This document shows, piece after piece, positions 52,801 to 62,684 of a stretch of DNA of 64,000 bases (its first letter is position 1; every line of letters begins with the position of its first letter). Under the pieces are notes generated by a model. That model made no database searches. It saw only the letters and a list, made by a program, of their open reading frames with translations, and had not been told where the DNA came from. The DNA lies in the NCBI GenBank assembly GCA_033297205.1, contig MU859083.1, forward strand, positions 186,001-250,000, written 5' to 3'. This stretch comes from Pseudoneurospora amorphoporcata (lineage: Eukaryota > Ascomycota > Sordariomycetes > Sordariales > Sordariaceae). The translations under genes and the position numbers were made by a program.

Positions 52801-54244
52801 GCCTTTGGTACCAGATGAAGTCATCGACAGTTACCAAGCAGCAGCCATTCTTCGGCAGCATCACTCCCGCCTTATGAACCTCAAACTCTTCGTCGAGGCG
52901 GCTCTTCTCAGGAAACTATGTATGCAAGGCTGGCCTGCTGCCGCGGCCGCCGAGTCCATTCCCGGTGATCAGGAGAAGAATCCGCTGAAGAACTGGGGAA
53001 ACAACTACTCTGCCATCTTCACCCCCGCGCAAACCGGCGTGTCAGTCGGCTTCTTTTGCAGCTCCTGTCACAAAGCGAGGGAGTTGGACCGCAGCGAGGC
53101 GTCAACCGACTCTGTGTGGACGTGCAAGCGGTGTAAAGCCGCAGCCGCCCCATGCGCGCTTTGTGGGCATCGCGATTCGTCCCCCTTCGTTCCTTCCTCG
53201 TCCGAGGCAACCATCTCCTCACTCCAGCCTGATCAGGAAGAGGAAGATGAATACCAGCCCATCGCAACATGGTGGCTCTGCCCCATCTGCGGGCACGGCG
53301 GCCACTCCTCCTGTATGCAAGCTTGGCACGCAGCGTTTGAGGCCGAGCGGGACTCGGCCATGTATGCCGATGGACCCGTTGATAACGACGACCCAGCTGC
53401 CGAACTGGCCTCGAGCGGTGGATTCTGTCCGCTAGATGGGTGCGGGCACGTCTGTCTACCTGGCCCGATGAGGATGCCTTGGGGAACCCGAGGCACTGGA
53501 ACCGATACGGGACATGGACACGGTATGGCTTCCAGAATGGGCGAGATGATGACCGAAGTTCCCAGCCGAGCTGGCATAGCCCGTGACAGGGAGCGAGAGA
53601 CTGCTTCTGCCAGCAGTCATGGCCGGTCAGCGGGTAGCAAGACACCAGTCTTCTCTGGCGGCAACAAGACTCCCGTGTTCCCTGCCCATTCCAGCCTCAC
53701 TGGCCACGGTGATAATTCCCTCCCTGGCTCAGCCGCCGGAATCGATAGAGGATACGTCGACCTCGGATCCCCAGCTCTCTCTGCTCTCGCCTCTGCCGGT
53801 ACCAGCGAGTCAGGTGGCAGGCTACTCAGCACCGACGATGCCCTTCCCGTGGCACCACAAAGCAGAGCCGTTGAGTCTGTCAGAGAAACAGGGCTCGCAT
53901 TTGGTGTCGGACCGGGAGGTGGGATACAAGCTCATCACCACTCACATCATTCGCAGACTTCGCATGGCTCGGCGGGGTCGGGGTCTGGATCTCAGAGTCA
54001 GAGTCAAGGTCATAGTGTGACGGGTATACTGAGCTCTAGTCCTGGGAGGATCGGGGCTTGGATGGGTAGTGGTCTTTCTTCTGGACATGGTGCATATGGT
54101 GGGGAGGGAAGTAAAGTCGAGGGACTCGGAGGAGGTCGAGGGGACAGAGATAGAGAGAGGAGAAAGAGCGTCAAGTTTGTGACGACGGCGGCGGATGGGG
54201 GTGGTGGTGCTGGTGGTGTGGGCGGTTCAGTTTCACGGCCATGA
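49892..54244 (+). CDS. RTC1: RTC1/WDR24-type WD40-RING protein, SEACAT/GATOR2 subunit, 1450 aa
   Basis: Homologue of yeast Rtc1/Sea2 and human WDR24, vacuole/lysosome-associated activators of TORC1 amino-acid signalling. Single exon. After a low-complexity start (NNNNNPDASS) comes a seven-bladed WD40 propeller, about 70-440, with repeats ending in VFTACGSGKIFQYDL, LLSGSQDGIVRCFDI, FACSTDQGTILQWDM, VASAGWDSKCHIWHL and LLWTVGQDGLFTQCDV. A conserved helical block lies at about 520-645 (SLEQTIKVTGIYKP, then VYEYLTVNYLEVLY), then a long disordered segment. A second helical block is at about 945-1020. The C-terminal zinc-binding region (1051-1185) has FFCSSCHKAR, WTCKRCK, PCALCGHRD, WWLCPICGHGGHSSCM and FCPLDGCGHVC, the paired ribbon-RING arrangement of the family. 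The tail is Gly/Ser/His-rich. Longer than most homologues because of the linkers. GTAAGT at 50670 is read as coding. Confidence 0.94.
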   Translation: MYNQGNIMRKLLGKTNNNNNPDASSANNSHDNTPSSSLANGTSHGSNITSNPGLGSINYRQRPIAAQNASYQAGQPLECIDRSPDGRSAVLAGRHALRTVTFDGLDIREGIDLRSLLQGGSPDQLAIRDVKWGPSGGNPTVFTACGSGKIFQYDLVRASEACATGSPLESLQMREDSRQVNTLDVNPHRASYLLSGSQDGIVRCFDIRNPIPSRTGATFRPVHAYKCNADGVRQVRWSPKDGFVFACSTDQGTILQWDMRKYHAPVLRINAHDKSCTSIAWHPDGEHVASAGWDSKCHIWHLGKVPDKRQKPKWTISTPAPVASLAWRPGQWSATAQAKRASQIAISYGESSRQKFGINAVHIWDLARPTMPYREIQLFDTSPNSLLWHDQYLLWTVGQDGLFTQCDVNFAPKVLDRQAVSTMSFSSQGDVLMFLDERPPSHRPRPHMLHADSSSHSIGAPSYSSSPTTPRYGVSRSDSEDDVLGSFLGPKRRTGQRKRRPSARSANLSTTPPTSSEEVLSLEQTIKVTGIYKPQQAMAIGHLPAAAKADVYEYLTVNYLEVLYQELPYMEGGRPLPDRVKIVLDHYARAADSVNQYRLAQSWRVLAYWIDLVLRRRGQYHLDRRLDDYERRKMERKLRALAPPFQMPVQTDGADTPRKAPPRSLLSEELESTSNQPTPRARPVAESEKLTPVPESGSFALGPALQSRGPQKRNRLDSVPLSVVSFNSEHTQASTEGYDFYDTEAILGHAIDVPRKSLESHRRSVLHHDSDDSFGHALSVSAGSRRGAGTTGTAIASSVESSGGMPIRGSALAEIRDPRGSDGSERASDIQMGSSGRPRFVVPPQLDRTETETTGLTAFTDEHHAITQSTTDDSLPSQNDNDILHAAPPVVITDEPLTLPEEPEPEPTHIMEADYLPWPSDPAYPYPLHNPPSFSSATPPLNPYSLISRTLAFEAKSSALNASAIVLLLQPLVPDEVIDSYQAAAILRQHHSRLMNLKLFVEAALLRKLCMQGWPAAAAAESIPGDQEKNPLKNWGNNYSAIFTPAQTGVSVGFFCSSCHKARELDRSEASTDSVWTCKRCKAAAAPCALCGHRDSSPFVPSSSEATISSLQPDQEEEDEYQPIATWWLCPICGHGGHSSCMQAWHAAFEAERDSAMYADGPVDNDDPAAELASSGGFCPLDGCGHVCLPGPMRMPWGTRGTGTDTGHGHGMASRMGEMMTEVPSRAGIARDRERETASASSHGRSAGSKTPVFSGGNKTPVFPAHSSLTGHGDNSLPGSAAGIDRGYVDLGSPALSALASAGTSESGGRLLSTDDALPVAPQSRAVESVRETGLAFGVGPGGGIQAHHHSHHSQTSHGSAGSGSGSQSQSQGHSVTGILSSSPGRIGAWMGSGLSSGHGAYGGEGSKVEGLGGGRGDRDRERRKSVKFVTTAADGGGGAGGVGGSVSRP

Positions 54245-54744
54245 TGCACGTTGCATTCAATTCTAGAGGTAGTTATGATTCAGTCCCATTCACAAGTTTC
54301 TGTTGCGAGGTTATCATGAACCAGGACCTGGAGATAACTTGGAACCAACTAGGTACGTCTGAGCTTTCTCCACGTCCTTTTGTGCAGGTGCATTACCTTA
54401 CTTGTACAAAACTTGGCTCACGTGCTTCTGCGAGCTGCCCGCGAACACACGCGTCGCTCCTTCCAGTTCTGCCTTCCATCTCCGAGCTGCGGTGTGGCTT
54501 TGAGGGACGCGACGCGCAATGCTCCCCCGGCTGCGTGTGGGGCTTGTCGATGCAGTAGCGGTGTCGGAAATACAAGACCCCCGAACGCCTTGCCTGTCGC
54601 CGGGTCCCGCCCTCCCCTCCAAACATAAAATCCCCGCCGTCGCCAGTTATCCTCTTCCGTTAGACAACTCCAGCATCAGGCCCTTTTTTCGTTGTTGCCT
54701 TTTCCAGTCTCCAGCATCAAGCGCCAGCACAGCTTCAGCCCGCA
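54245..54744. other. 500-bp intergenic region
   Basis: Separates the RTC1 stop from the start of the first DUF7918-type gene. Open frames occur on both strands but overlap. It presumably holds the RTC1 3' end and the promoter and leader of the next gene (pyrimidine-rich TTTTTTCGTTGTTGCC near 54685). Confidence 0.5.
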
Positions 54745-55981
54745 ATGGCAGTCCTCACCTGCTATCCAGGGCTTGAGGTCGCCGTTGAGGTTGACGGCCA
54801 GCGCGCGCAAGAGTATGATGCTCCTGCGGATGAGATTGAAGCTGGCGCCAAAGAGCTCAATTTCCACTCGATCCCGGATATGCCCATCGAGGGGTCTCCT
54901 CCATACATTATCAAATACATTGAATCCAAGCCGGGGAAGCCTTTTGCCTTCCAACTCGATTCAACCAACTTCGCCATTCCAAGCTCCGATAACAAGAAAC
55001 ACCTTGTCCAATACAGGTGTGTGCTGGACGGAATTTCTACCGGCTACAACCAGCTTGTTGGCGGCGCCAAATCCAGTAAAAAATTCTTTCACGTCTGGTA
55101 GCAATGAGTCGGGCTGGAAACGCCATAAGTTCCAGTTTTCCACCCTTGAAATCGGTAAGGTCAACCCCTTACTACGTTGCGCAATCCCACATCTGCCAGA
55201 AACGCCATGTAAGTCTTAACCAAAACTAATCCCCAACTTGTCATAGTGGAAGGAGGAAATGGGAAACAAGGAGACCGGACAAAGGAATATGGCACACTGC
55301 TGGTCAAGTTGTGGGATGCCATTGACTTAAAACGCACGAGACCTAAAGCTGCTTCTCGGCGTTCTCGCAGCCCTGTACCTGTTCAGTCAGTATCCGAGAA
55401 AGCACTAAAGGGAAGATCCGTAGATAGCAAGGTCGTGTGAGTATACCATACCTTTCATTGCACCCTACTAAACTCACTTGAATACTAGGCTTACTCTTGA
55501 GGATCTAGCTTCGACACACAACCATCTTCTGCGTACAAGAGAGTTCCCGTCGTTCACTATCCAGATCGACGACCTTTTGCGGTCTTCGAGTTCAGATACC
55601 GAACTATGGGTAAGGCAACTCCACAACGCCATCTATCCGTGTTACATCCTATAGCCTGTTCTTTACTTACCCCTTTATCGTAGAGGGCCTCATGTGCGAG
55701 GGCATCGTTCCACGCCCTGTCAATGAGGACGATGATCAAGTCGTTGATGTCGAGAAGGAGCAGCAGGTAAGCCACTCCACGTCGTGTAGTCAAGCGTGCC
55801 TGTAACACAGAGTACTAACCGCTTCCGCATCTGCTAATAGCCCCTTAACCGTGTTAAACCGGACCCAGAAAACACGCGCGGCATTAAAAGAGAATTCACG
55901 GACCCGAACCCTATGCCAGTCTGCTACAAGCTACGCGGGTTGGAGAACGGAAAGGTCGAGATCGACCTGACGGACGATTAA
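54745..55981 (+). pseudogene. DUF7918-type gene, upstream tandem copy, with one-base frameshift in exon 1
   Basis: Member of a fungal family of unknown function; nuclear location is inferred. Exons by comparison with the copy at 56536: 54745-55154, 55247-55436, 55509-55609, 55684-55766, 55841-55981. They sum to 925 bases, one more than a multiple of three. The first frame ends at TAG 55099, but the next frame continues with SFTSGSNESGWKR and FQFSTLEIG, matching the paralogue. The shift lies at or near the six-A run 55078-55083. Downstream exons remain intact and conserved: RPFAVFEFRYRTMEGL, GIKRE and VEIDLTDD just before the stop. Exon 3 uses acceptor TCTAG (55507-55508), which restores the conserved frame. 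A single A too many, from mutation or assembly error, would explain everything. If error, the gene is functional with 307 codons. Confidence 0.8.
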
Positions 55982-56535
55982 TTTCCCATCTATGGTATTC
56001 AGATGCTGTCAAGCAGCATTGACTTTGAAGAATGTGAGCGCACATGGCAGCGGCAATATCTGGGGTTTGATGACGACGTCAAGCTGTCTATAGGGACTAG
56101 CTACATGTAGCCTATCAGCAAGGTGAGGAAGGACGGATATGGCATTGGCAGGCATCATACCGGATTATGGGTTTCTTCAGGACCATTGTATCTCTAAAGT
56201 TAGAGAATGGAAGTTTGATGTCGCTTTGTTCTTTCCCGGCAGGTGCGTTGAATGAGATGACTGGCCGGGGCACTGCATGAGTTCTTGGCGCGGCCGGGGG
56301 GCTGTAAACCACCTAAACACGTGCTTTCGCGAGGTGGCCGCGTTCAACTTCCTTCTTCCCAATTGCGACTTTCCTTTTTGCGAGCGGGTCTTAGAGGGGG
56401 TGGCCCGCGCTTCACGAACACCGGCGTCGTTTTTCTCTACTCTCCATACTTTGGCATCTTCACCCACCGTCCCAATTCGCACCTAGGATCGCAGCAGCAG
56501 AACCCCGGGCAACACGCGAAACTCTCTACCCAAAC
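55982..56535. other. 554-bp spacer between the tandem DUF7918-type genes
   Basis: Presumed 3' end of the first copy and promoter of the second. The stretch from 56440 to 56535 reads like a leader (CACCCACCGTCCCAATTCGC, AACACGCGAAACTCTC). No gene seen. Confidence 0.5.
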
Positions 56536-57766
56536 ATGGCCATCTTGAGCTGCTTGCCCGGCCTCAAAGTCAACGTCAGAATCGGCAGCGAGCTCGCCAA
56601 GGAGTACGATGCACCAGCGGAAGAGGTCGAGGCGCGCTCGAAATCGTTCGAATTCTACAAGATCCCCTCGAGGGTAGGCGACGGAATGCCTTACTCGCTC
56701 AGCTATATCGAATCGAAACCGGGCGAGCACTTCGAGTTCGTCATCGACACCAGGGACACAAAGCTTCACCAAGCTGGAAACTCTCAGAAGATCAGGCTGA
56801 CTGCCGTCCTGGATGGATTCAAGGCCTGTCCAGACATCGTCAGAAGCGAGCTCTTCACGTACAGCAATTGTCTTACGGGCAGCCACGACACTGGCTTTTT
56901 CAGCACCAGCTTCAAGTTTGCTGCTCTCGACATTGGTAGGGTCATCCTCCACTAACGGTTCCCTGTGGGATAAACTTCTCCAGTAAGCTTTGTCGCTGAC
57001 CTATTGACACATTGTAGTGGAGGTGCCGGTGCCAGAGAAGGACATCAAGAAGCAGATCGAAGAGGCCAACAAGTACGGAACACTCCTCATTAAGCTCGAG
57101 CTGGTCCGTATCAAAGAATCGTTGTCAACCGCAGGCCATAACATCTCCACACCGAAGCCGGCTGTTATGGGAGTGGCTGAGAAGGCTCTGAAAGGAAAGG
57201 CAGTGGACAGCAGAACCACGTAAGCAACCAAAAATAATACCGGAGGGGTCAGTAGTAACACTAGCAAGCTCATTACTTACACGCTTATAGTTTCCAGTCT
57301 GAGCCGACTCATGTACCAAATTTTGCTGCCATTGATTACTCCGATTCCAAGCGGCGACCCTTCGCGATTTTCGAGTTCCGATACCGAACAATGGGTGAGG
57401 GCAACCAGCTTCGCCGTGGAATCCCAACACCGCACTCGCCTGGAAGACATTTGCTCACACAAACAACATCACAGAGGGCCTTATCCGAGAGTCCATCGTA
57501 CCCCGCCCTGAAGAAGTCATTGACGTCGAAGAGGAGTACATGGTAGGTATCCTCCTCTCCGTTTGCCAAGTCCAATGACCGACGAAAACACTCTGGGCTA
57601 ACTTCTCAATGTCCTACAACAGCGTATCAAGCGTATCAAGCCCGAGATTGCCGCCGAGCCCCGTGGCATCAAGAGAGAGCCCATGGAGCCAGCCCTTTTT
57701 GCTGCTCGCTACAAACAGCGCCGGTTGGAAGACGGCAAGGTTGAGATCGATCTGACAGACGACTAA
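56536..57766 (+). CDS. DUF7918-type protein, intact tandem copy, 305 aa, five exons
   Basis: Exons 56536-56935, 57018-57219, 57291-57394, 57475-57542 and 57623-57766 join to 306 codons with GT..AG junctions; the introns match the positions and phases of the upstream copy. Family hallmarks: the start MAILSCLPGLKVNVRIG, EYDAPAEEVE, YIESKPGEHFEFVID at about 57-71, the short helix AEKALKGKAVDSRT (about 185-200), and RRPFAIFEFRYRTMEGLIRESIVPRP (split by an intron). The C-terminus has two psi-K-x-E motifs, IKPE (263-266) and IKRE (274-277), and ends in VEIDLTDD. That pattern resembles SUMO acceptor sites plus a SUMO-interacting motif. This is inference from motif shape only. The N-terminal part looks like a beta-rich module. 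Molecular function is unknown for the family. Confidence 0.85.
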
Positions 57767-59837
57767 TGTTTGCACTACCTACATTTGCCTCGGTATTCGC
57801 TAGGCAGGTTCAAACAACGTTCCCTTTGCTGGAAGTGGAAAGGGCTTTTTGCACTATCATCTAACGTCAAAGGGGGCCAGAAAGGCATGGAGCGAGGAGC
57901 AAAAGGCGTCGCGGCGGTCTACTGTTGGTTTACTTGATGCTATTGTTGTGGGGTGGCATTGATTCCAACTATGAAGACGAGGGAGGCTATATCTACAGCT
58001 TGTCCATAACTTTCTCGCAACTATGATATTCGGGATTTCAAGAAACTAGGTAGGTAGTGCCCGCTGTTGCGGTCTATGTAACAGCTTTGATGCCACTTAG
58101 TTCGCGCAGTACAGATGACATCGGGCATCGTCTTTTCGACCACAACTACCCTACCATATATGGTACCAATGAAGTGTAAGCGTAGCTCCTTCTGTATGTT
58201 GTGTATCCTGCCCTGTTCCAAGACCAGTCAATAACAACAAACCGTGCCGGGAAAAAGCATGCGTTTGGATAGCGCCAGAGGATCGAGAGTCGCGCGGGTG
58301 TATGTACGATTCCATTGCTTTGAGGAAATCGGATACGTGCGAGTTCGTGGCAACGAATGGTTGCTATGAAACGAAGAGAACGGCCTGATGGCCTGGTACA
58401 TGGACTAGTGGACTCGAGGCCCTTGCTTGTGAGCATAGGTCGGTAGGTACTAAAAGACTCGCTATCTATCTCGTAGTGCCGAGGTGTTACCACGTAACTT
58501 GCGTTGTGTAGAGCGCATAGTAGACGGCGGTATTGTCGCGGTTTATACTCGAGCGCAGCAGAGGGATAGAAGATTTGAACGGTCGCGAGGTCTGGAAGAT
58601 ATTAGGTGTTTTGCTCCTGTTAAAGGCTACCTAGTCTTTGTTGTTAGCTTGCTGTCTCTCTCGTCTAAAGTGGTACGATGGGAGTGAGGCCGAACGAGGG
58701 GAAATGGCCAAGACGAAGAGGGGGTACCTAATGTGGACACTCGCTCATGATCAGGCAACAAGGCCTTGTGGCAAGGTTCTGATTCCCAACCTCGGTAGGG
58801 CGGGAGCTTGAAATGCTACAAGGTGAACCGAATGGCAGAGTCGTGACATTGACAGCGAGGATATATTCCCCACCCCGTCGGTTCCTTGTGTGGGCAAAGT
58901 TCCCGTCCGTTGTCGGTCCCACTTTTCTTGTAGACTAGGCGGGAAGGAAGGAGAACCTTGATGGCCTGGCTGCACGCTGCGCGTCCCGGCTGCAGCCCCT
59001 TTGCCGCGTTGCCAGCCAAAGCTACCGTAGGTCCATTTCAGTTAGCTCTCGAGATACCGACGCTGGATGTTCGCTTCCTGGACGTAGTGGATGGATTTCA
59101 GCTCTCGTTACCCCCTGGCTGCTAGCTCCTTACCATGGAAGCCGAGGGAACGAATAACCGGGCACGGTCAATCGGTCACCGGTCAGGCCATGCTTGCAAA
59201 GACGATCCTCCCCTTACGTACCTCCTATCCCCTCCTTGCGGCTTCGCCTTTGCCTATTGCTTGTGTGTAACTATCGGTGCTGATGCCTTTGATCCAAACA
59301 GCTGCCGCTGTCTTGAAGCTGATCCTCCATCCAGCTTGGGCCTTGGGATGGACCGGGTGGTTAACAAAATTTATCCTAGAAATTCCAAATTCCTTCGCAG
59401 GTTACGACACTCTCGCCCCGATCCCAGGCGTCGACTCGTCGAGACTACCGTCAATAACCTTTGGGAGATTAGGGGAGGGGTGATTATACCTGTTGCCTCA
59501 AAACTAATGGTTACCTACCGCGGGCTGTGGCACAAGCAGAAGAACAGTGACATATCGAATGTTCCATTGCAGTGATACAATCTTCTTCATTTGTATTTTC
59601 TCGAGCTCTCTTCCGAAATCCTAGTCCATGGTTTCTACAATCTTGGAACCAGATAGTTGCCGAAATTCGCATACAATGTGCTCTCAATGACAGGCCAGGA
59701 TCGACGACCTTTTGTCATTCCTCCTCAGATGCATTCGTTCTACCTTGGGCGTGGTTTCCTCGTGTTTCCTACCCTCTGCCATTCTCTTCTGTTTGACAGC
59801 TATGGTCTCTGGTCTCATTCCCAACCATGACTGATTC
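57767..59837. other. 2.1-kb intergenic region
   Basis: Flanked by the 3' ends of the second DUF7918-type gene (+) and the small minus-strand gene, so it is convergent. A 146-codon frame at 59135-59575 and a 68-codon frame at 59277-59483 overlap in different registers, and neither has a recognisable domain. No RNA gene seen. Confidence 0.5.
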
Positions 59838-60289
59838 CTACTCGAGTATCTCGAGGAAGGCCCGAGATTCAGGGTCCGCATGCTCAAGCGATCCAAACTG
59901 CGGCTGGTGAATGAACTGGCAAACTACGTGGGGCAACAGTTGTAAGCCTATCCATCTCTTATCTGTGAATGTCCAAAGATCACTGAGCTAAACTTACAGT
60001 AATAAGCCCATAGGTTGTAATCAACCCACCAGCTGAACATCACCAACAGATTGGCGACGGTGATGAGATCAAGATTAAGTTCGCGCCCGCGGCTCCTTTC
60101 GTCTCGGATCCATCTGCGATATGCATCCAAGGTATCGGGGATAATGACGTTTTCCAAGATGGAACCAACGCGGTCGTTGCTGAGGCCGCGAGAGCTTTGG
60201 ATCGCCGAGACGAGGTTGTAGCGGCGCTTTTCGGCACTTGCAATGATAGCAGCTGCCGTTTTTGGCGGTAAGATTGAGGATGTATCCAT
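59838..60289 (-). CDS. Small hypothetical protein, two exons, 133 aa (short paralogue of the gene at 62685-63295)
   Basis: Exon 1 is 60289-59998 and exon 2 is 59947-59838; the 50-bp intron has donor GTAAGT and acceptor ATAG. The protein begins MDTSSILPPK, then SAEKRRYNLVSAIQ, a helical segment with IIPDTLDAYRRWI, and the aromatic patch FSWWVDYNLWAYYC just before the intron. The neighbouring paralogue shares SAEKRR, II.P.....(F/Y) and DYNL...(Y/F)C, with the intron at exactly the same codon. Exon 2 encodes LQLLPHVVCQFIHQPQFG and ends LEILE; it is much shorter than in the paralogue and may be truncated. No family or function known to me. The long helix and Trp/Tyr cluster suggest a protein-interaction role at most. 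Confidence 0.68.
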
Positions 60290-62684
60290 GGTGCAAGGCT
60301 GTGCTTTCTCAAGGATTCAGTGGCGGCGGTGGTTGGAATGTTGCAAAGACTTGGAGGATGTCCGATGGTGATGGAGGGTTGGTGATGCGAAAGTAGATTA
60401 ACGGAGCAGGCAGAAGTTACAAACGCTGAGTGCATAAGGGAACGCCCTTTGGGCAAGACGGGAAATGACGCGCAACCCGTGTGGGGAGACAGGAGGTGGG
60501 TAAGTCTTGACGGCAAGTACGCGTCCGGTCTCGGCCTTCTTATCTCGTTGCATGCTCTTGCCCTTTTTTGCTTTTCAGTTCTGAGGCAGCTTTCGTCCAG
60601 GCGCCAGGCAGCCTCTAGTAGGGCCTGCCGTGTTTCCATGTCATCCAATTCTCGCTGACATTACCTACCAATCGTCTCTGACTTCACGATCCTAGGTACC
60701 TACTTTATTCGATATACCACGGCGGCCAACTGTCGCGATGTAATTTACTTTCGGGAATGGCAGCAACGACGACCGCAACCACTACCACGAGAGCCACAAC
60801 ACGCCGAAAACACTCCCTTTGCCATAGTTCCAGCCGCGGCAACAATCCCTCCGGAACGATAGGCATACGGCCATATACATTATGCGCGCACGAGATACCA
60901 GAGACATCGATCCAATTCTTGGTCCAGAGCAATAGTGATAAACAGGTGTACGTCTTGGCCAATGTTACCCATCTGCTCCTTCTCTTTCACTTACTTTGAG
61001 TCTAACAGACTTCCCGGTCGTTGAACTGCATCGTATCCTCCTTCTTTCCCATCAGACGAGACCACAGATGGACACCACGAATCCACGATAGTACTCCATA
61101 CCACCCGACCAGACACCCACGACCAACAGCGCACCAGGTTTTGTGGCTTCCTGAGTTCCTGGGGCCGGGCTTCCCTACATACGCGGTTCACGATAAGGAA
61201 GCGCTGACATCGGTGTCGCTCCTTGCTATTTCGCTCGTCAAAGGCCAAGTCAAAGGGTACTGTAATTCTGTAAATATCTCACAATCGCGTATGTATCTTC
61301 CCAAAAAGTGGAAGCTATACGCGCTGATAGTGTAAAGACGGGTCCTGGCCGGTTCCGTGGGCATCCAACCCTTGACTCTGGATGGCTGCCTGTGCAGCCT
61401 TGTAAGTGTTGTGGGGCCAACCGGCGGGAAAACCCTTGCACATCGTCAGCCTTTCGACGGGTCGAACTTGCTATAGCGCCTGCAGGGCTCTACAGTGCAC
61501 TGATGGCCGCTAAATTTCAGCGCCATCGATGTCGCTTCACGCCCACAGGGGCTGGTTCTTCCCTTCCGCAAATTACTGAAAATGTAGGCACGGCTCGACC
61601 CGCTCGTTAACAAATGGAACCCAACGGGGTCTCCGCCTCTCTTAATCCATGTTCTACGCAATCGACAGAAACCAAATCACTAGGGAATGGGAGCAGACCG
61701 ACATAGTCTAGGAGATCAATGTCCATACATCGGTGAGTCCAAGCTAACCCGGGTGCTTCGGAAGAGAGAGGCTGGATAAAAAGCTGACATTCGACCTCCA
61801 GGTACACAGGCAGGTAACCATCGAGACTATCATGCTCATGAACCGGTTTCAAACGATGTAGCGACCGATTGAGCGACCGATCGAGCGACTGACTGATATC
61901 TGTACCCGCCTAGACACCTAGACCGGCGTACGGGATCGCTACATTGATACTAGTGGACTGTGGCAATTTCGGGACTACTACGAGTCCAATACTGATACGC
62001 CCGTTATTACCAGTTCGCGCTCCTTGTACTACCTCAGATAGCCTGGCACCTCAGCTGGCTCGATCTCCCCCCCGACTCTGCCAACTGGCCTCCCAGTGAT
62101 TACCTAGGTACCTACCTACGATTCCATGTCACGTCGTGGTCAAGATGTGGTGTTGCCGATGTTTTCTGTTTGAAGTCGACCCCGGAATGGATTGACGCTA
62201 CACACAATCTCGGGAGTCTGGTAGGGCACGAACTTTACCTTGATAGCGGTAAGCTTCAAGATCAAATTGGTTGTTCGCTTCGAACATTCCTCTTAAGCAG
62301 CACTTCTTCACGCATATTCTGGTCATGGATTATTTCTGTGTGTAATGAACACCACAAGGTCAGGTACCTATGCATAAGCCTTTCTTGCTATATCCTTTGC
62401 AGTTTTCCCTGCCTCGCAACTCTTCCATTTCTACCTAGACGCATTCCTTCTATCCATAATAGAAGGTAGGTGTTAGAAGTTGGAAAAGGCGATAACGAAA
62501 ATCGCTTGATTCTGGAGTTGTCTAACGGAAGAGGAGAAACAGAAACCAGGACGGCCTAAATACCCGGAAGGAAGTGCCGGTGAATAGGCAAGGCTAGTGA
62601 AAAGCGGCCCAAGGCACAGACTTCCAGCAAAGGTAGGTCTCCCGCTCAAGCGTGTAGGACACGAAGCTCGTCATTGCCCTTCTG
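60290..62684. other. 2.4-kb intergenic region between the two small paralogues
   Basis: Contains the promoter of the 133-aa gene and the 3' flank of the 178-aa gene. An imperfect 12-bp tandem repeat lies at 61861-61896, and TAGGTACCTACCTA at about 62105-62118. No frame here has a defensible start and domain. A CA/AC-rich frame at 60757-60999 is low complexity. Confidence 0.5.
61861..61896. repeat. Three-copy 12-bp tandem repeat
   Basis: Units GCGACCGATTGA, GCGACCGATCGA and GCGACTGACTGA follow one another directly, preceded by GTA. Non-coding. Confidence 0.8.

Noticed and set aside
10423..54244. RTG2 and RTC1 as a TOR-signalling cluster
   Set aside because: They are about 40 kb apart with unrelated genes and a desert between them; co-occurrence is most simply chance.
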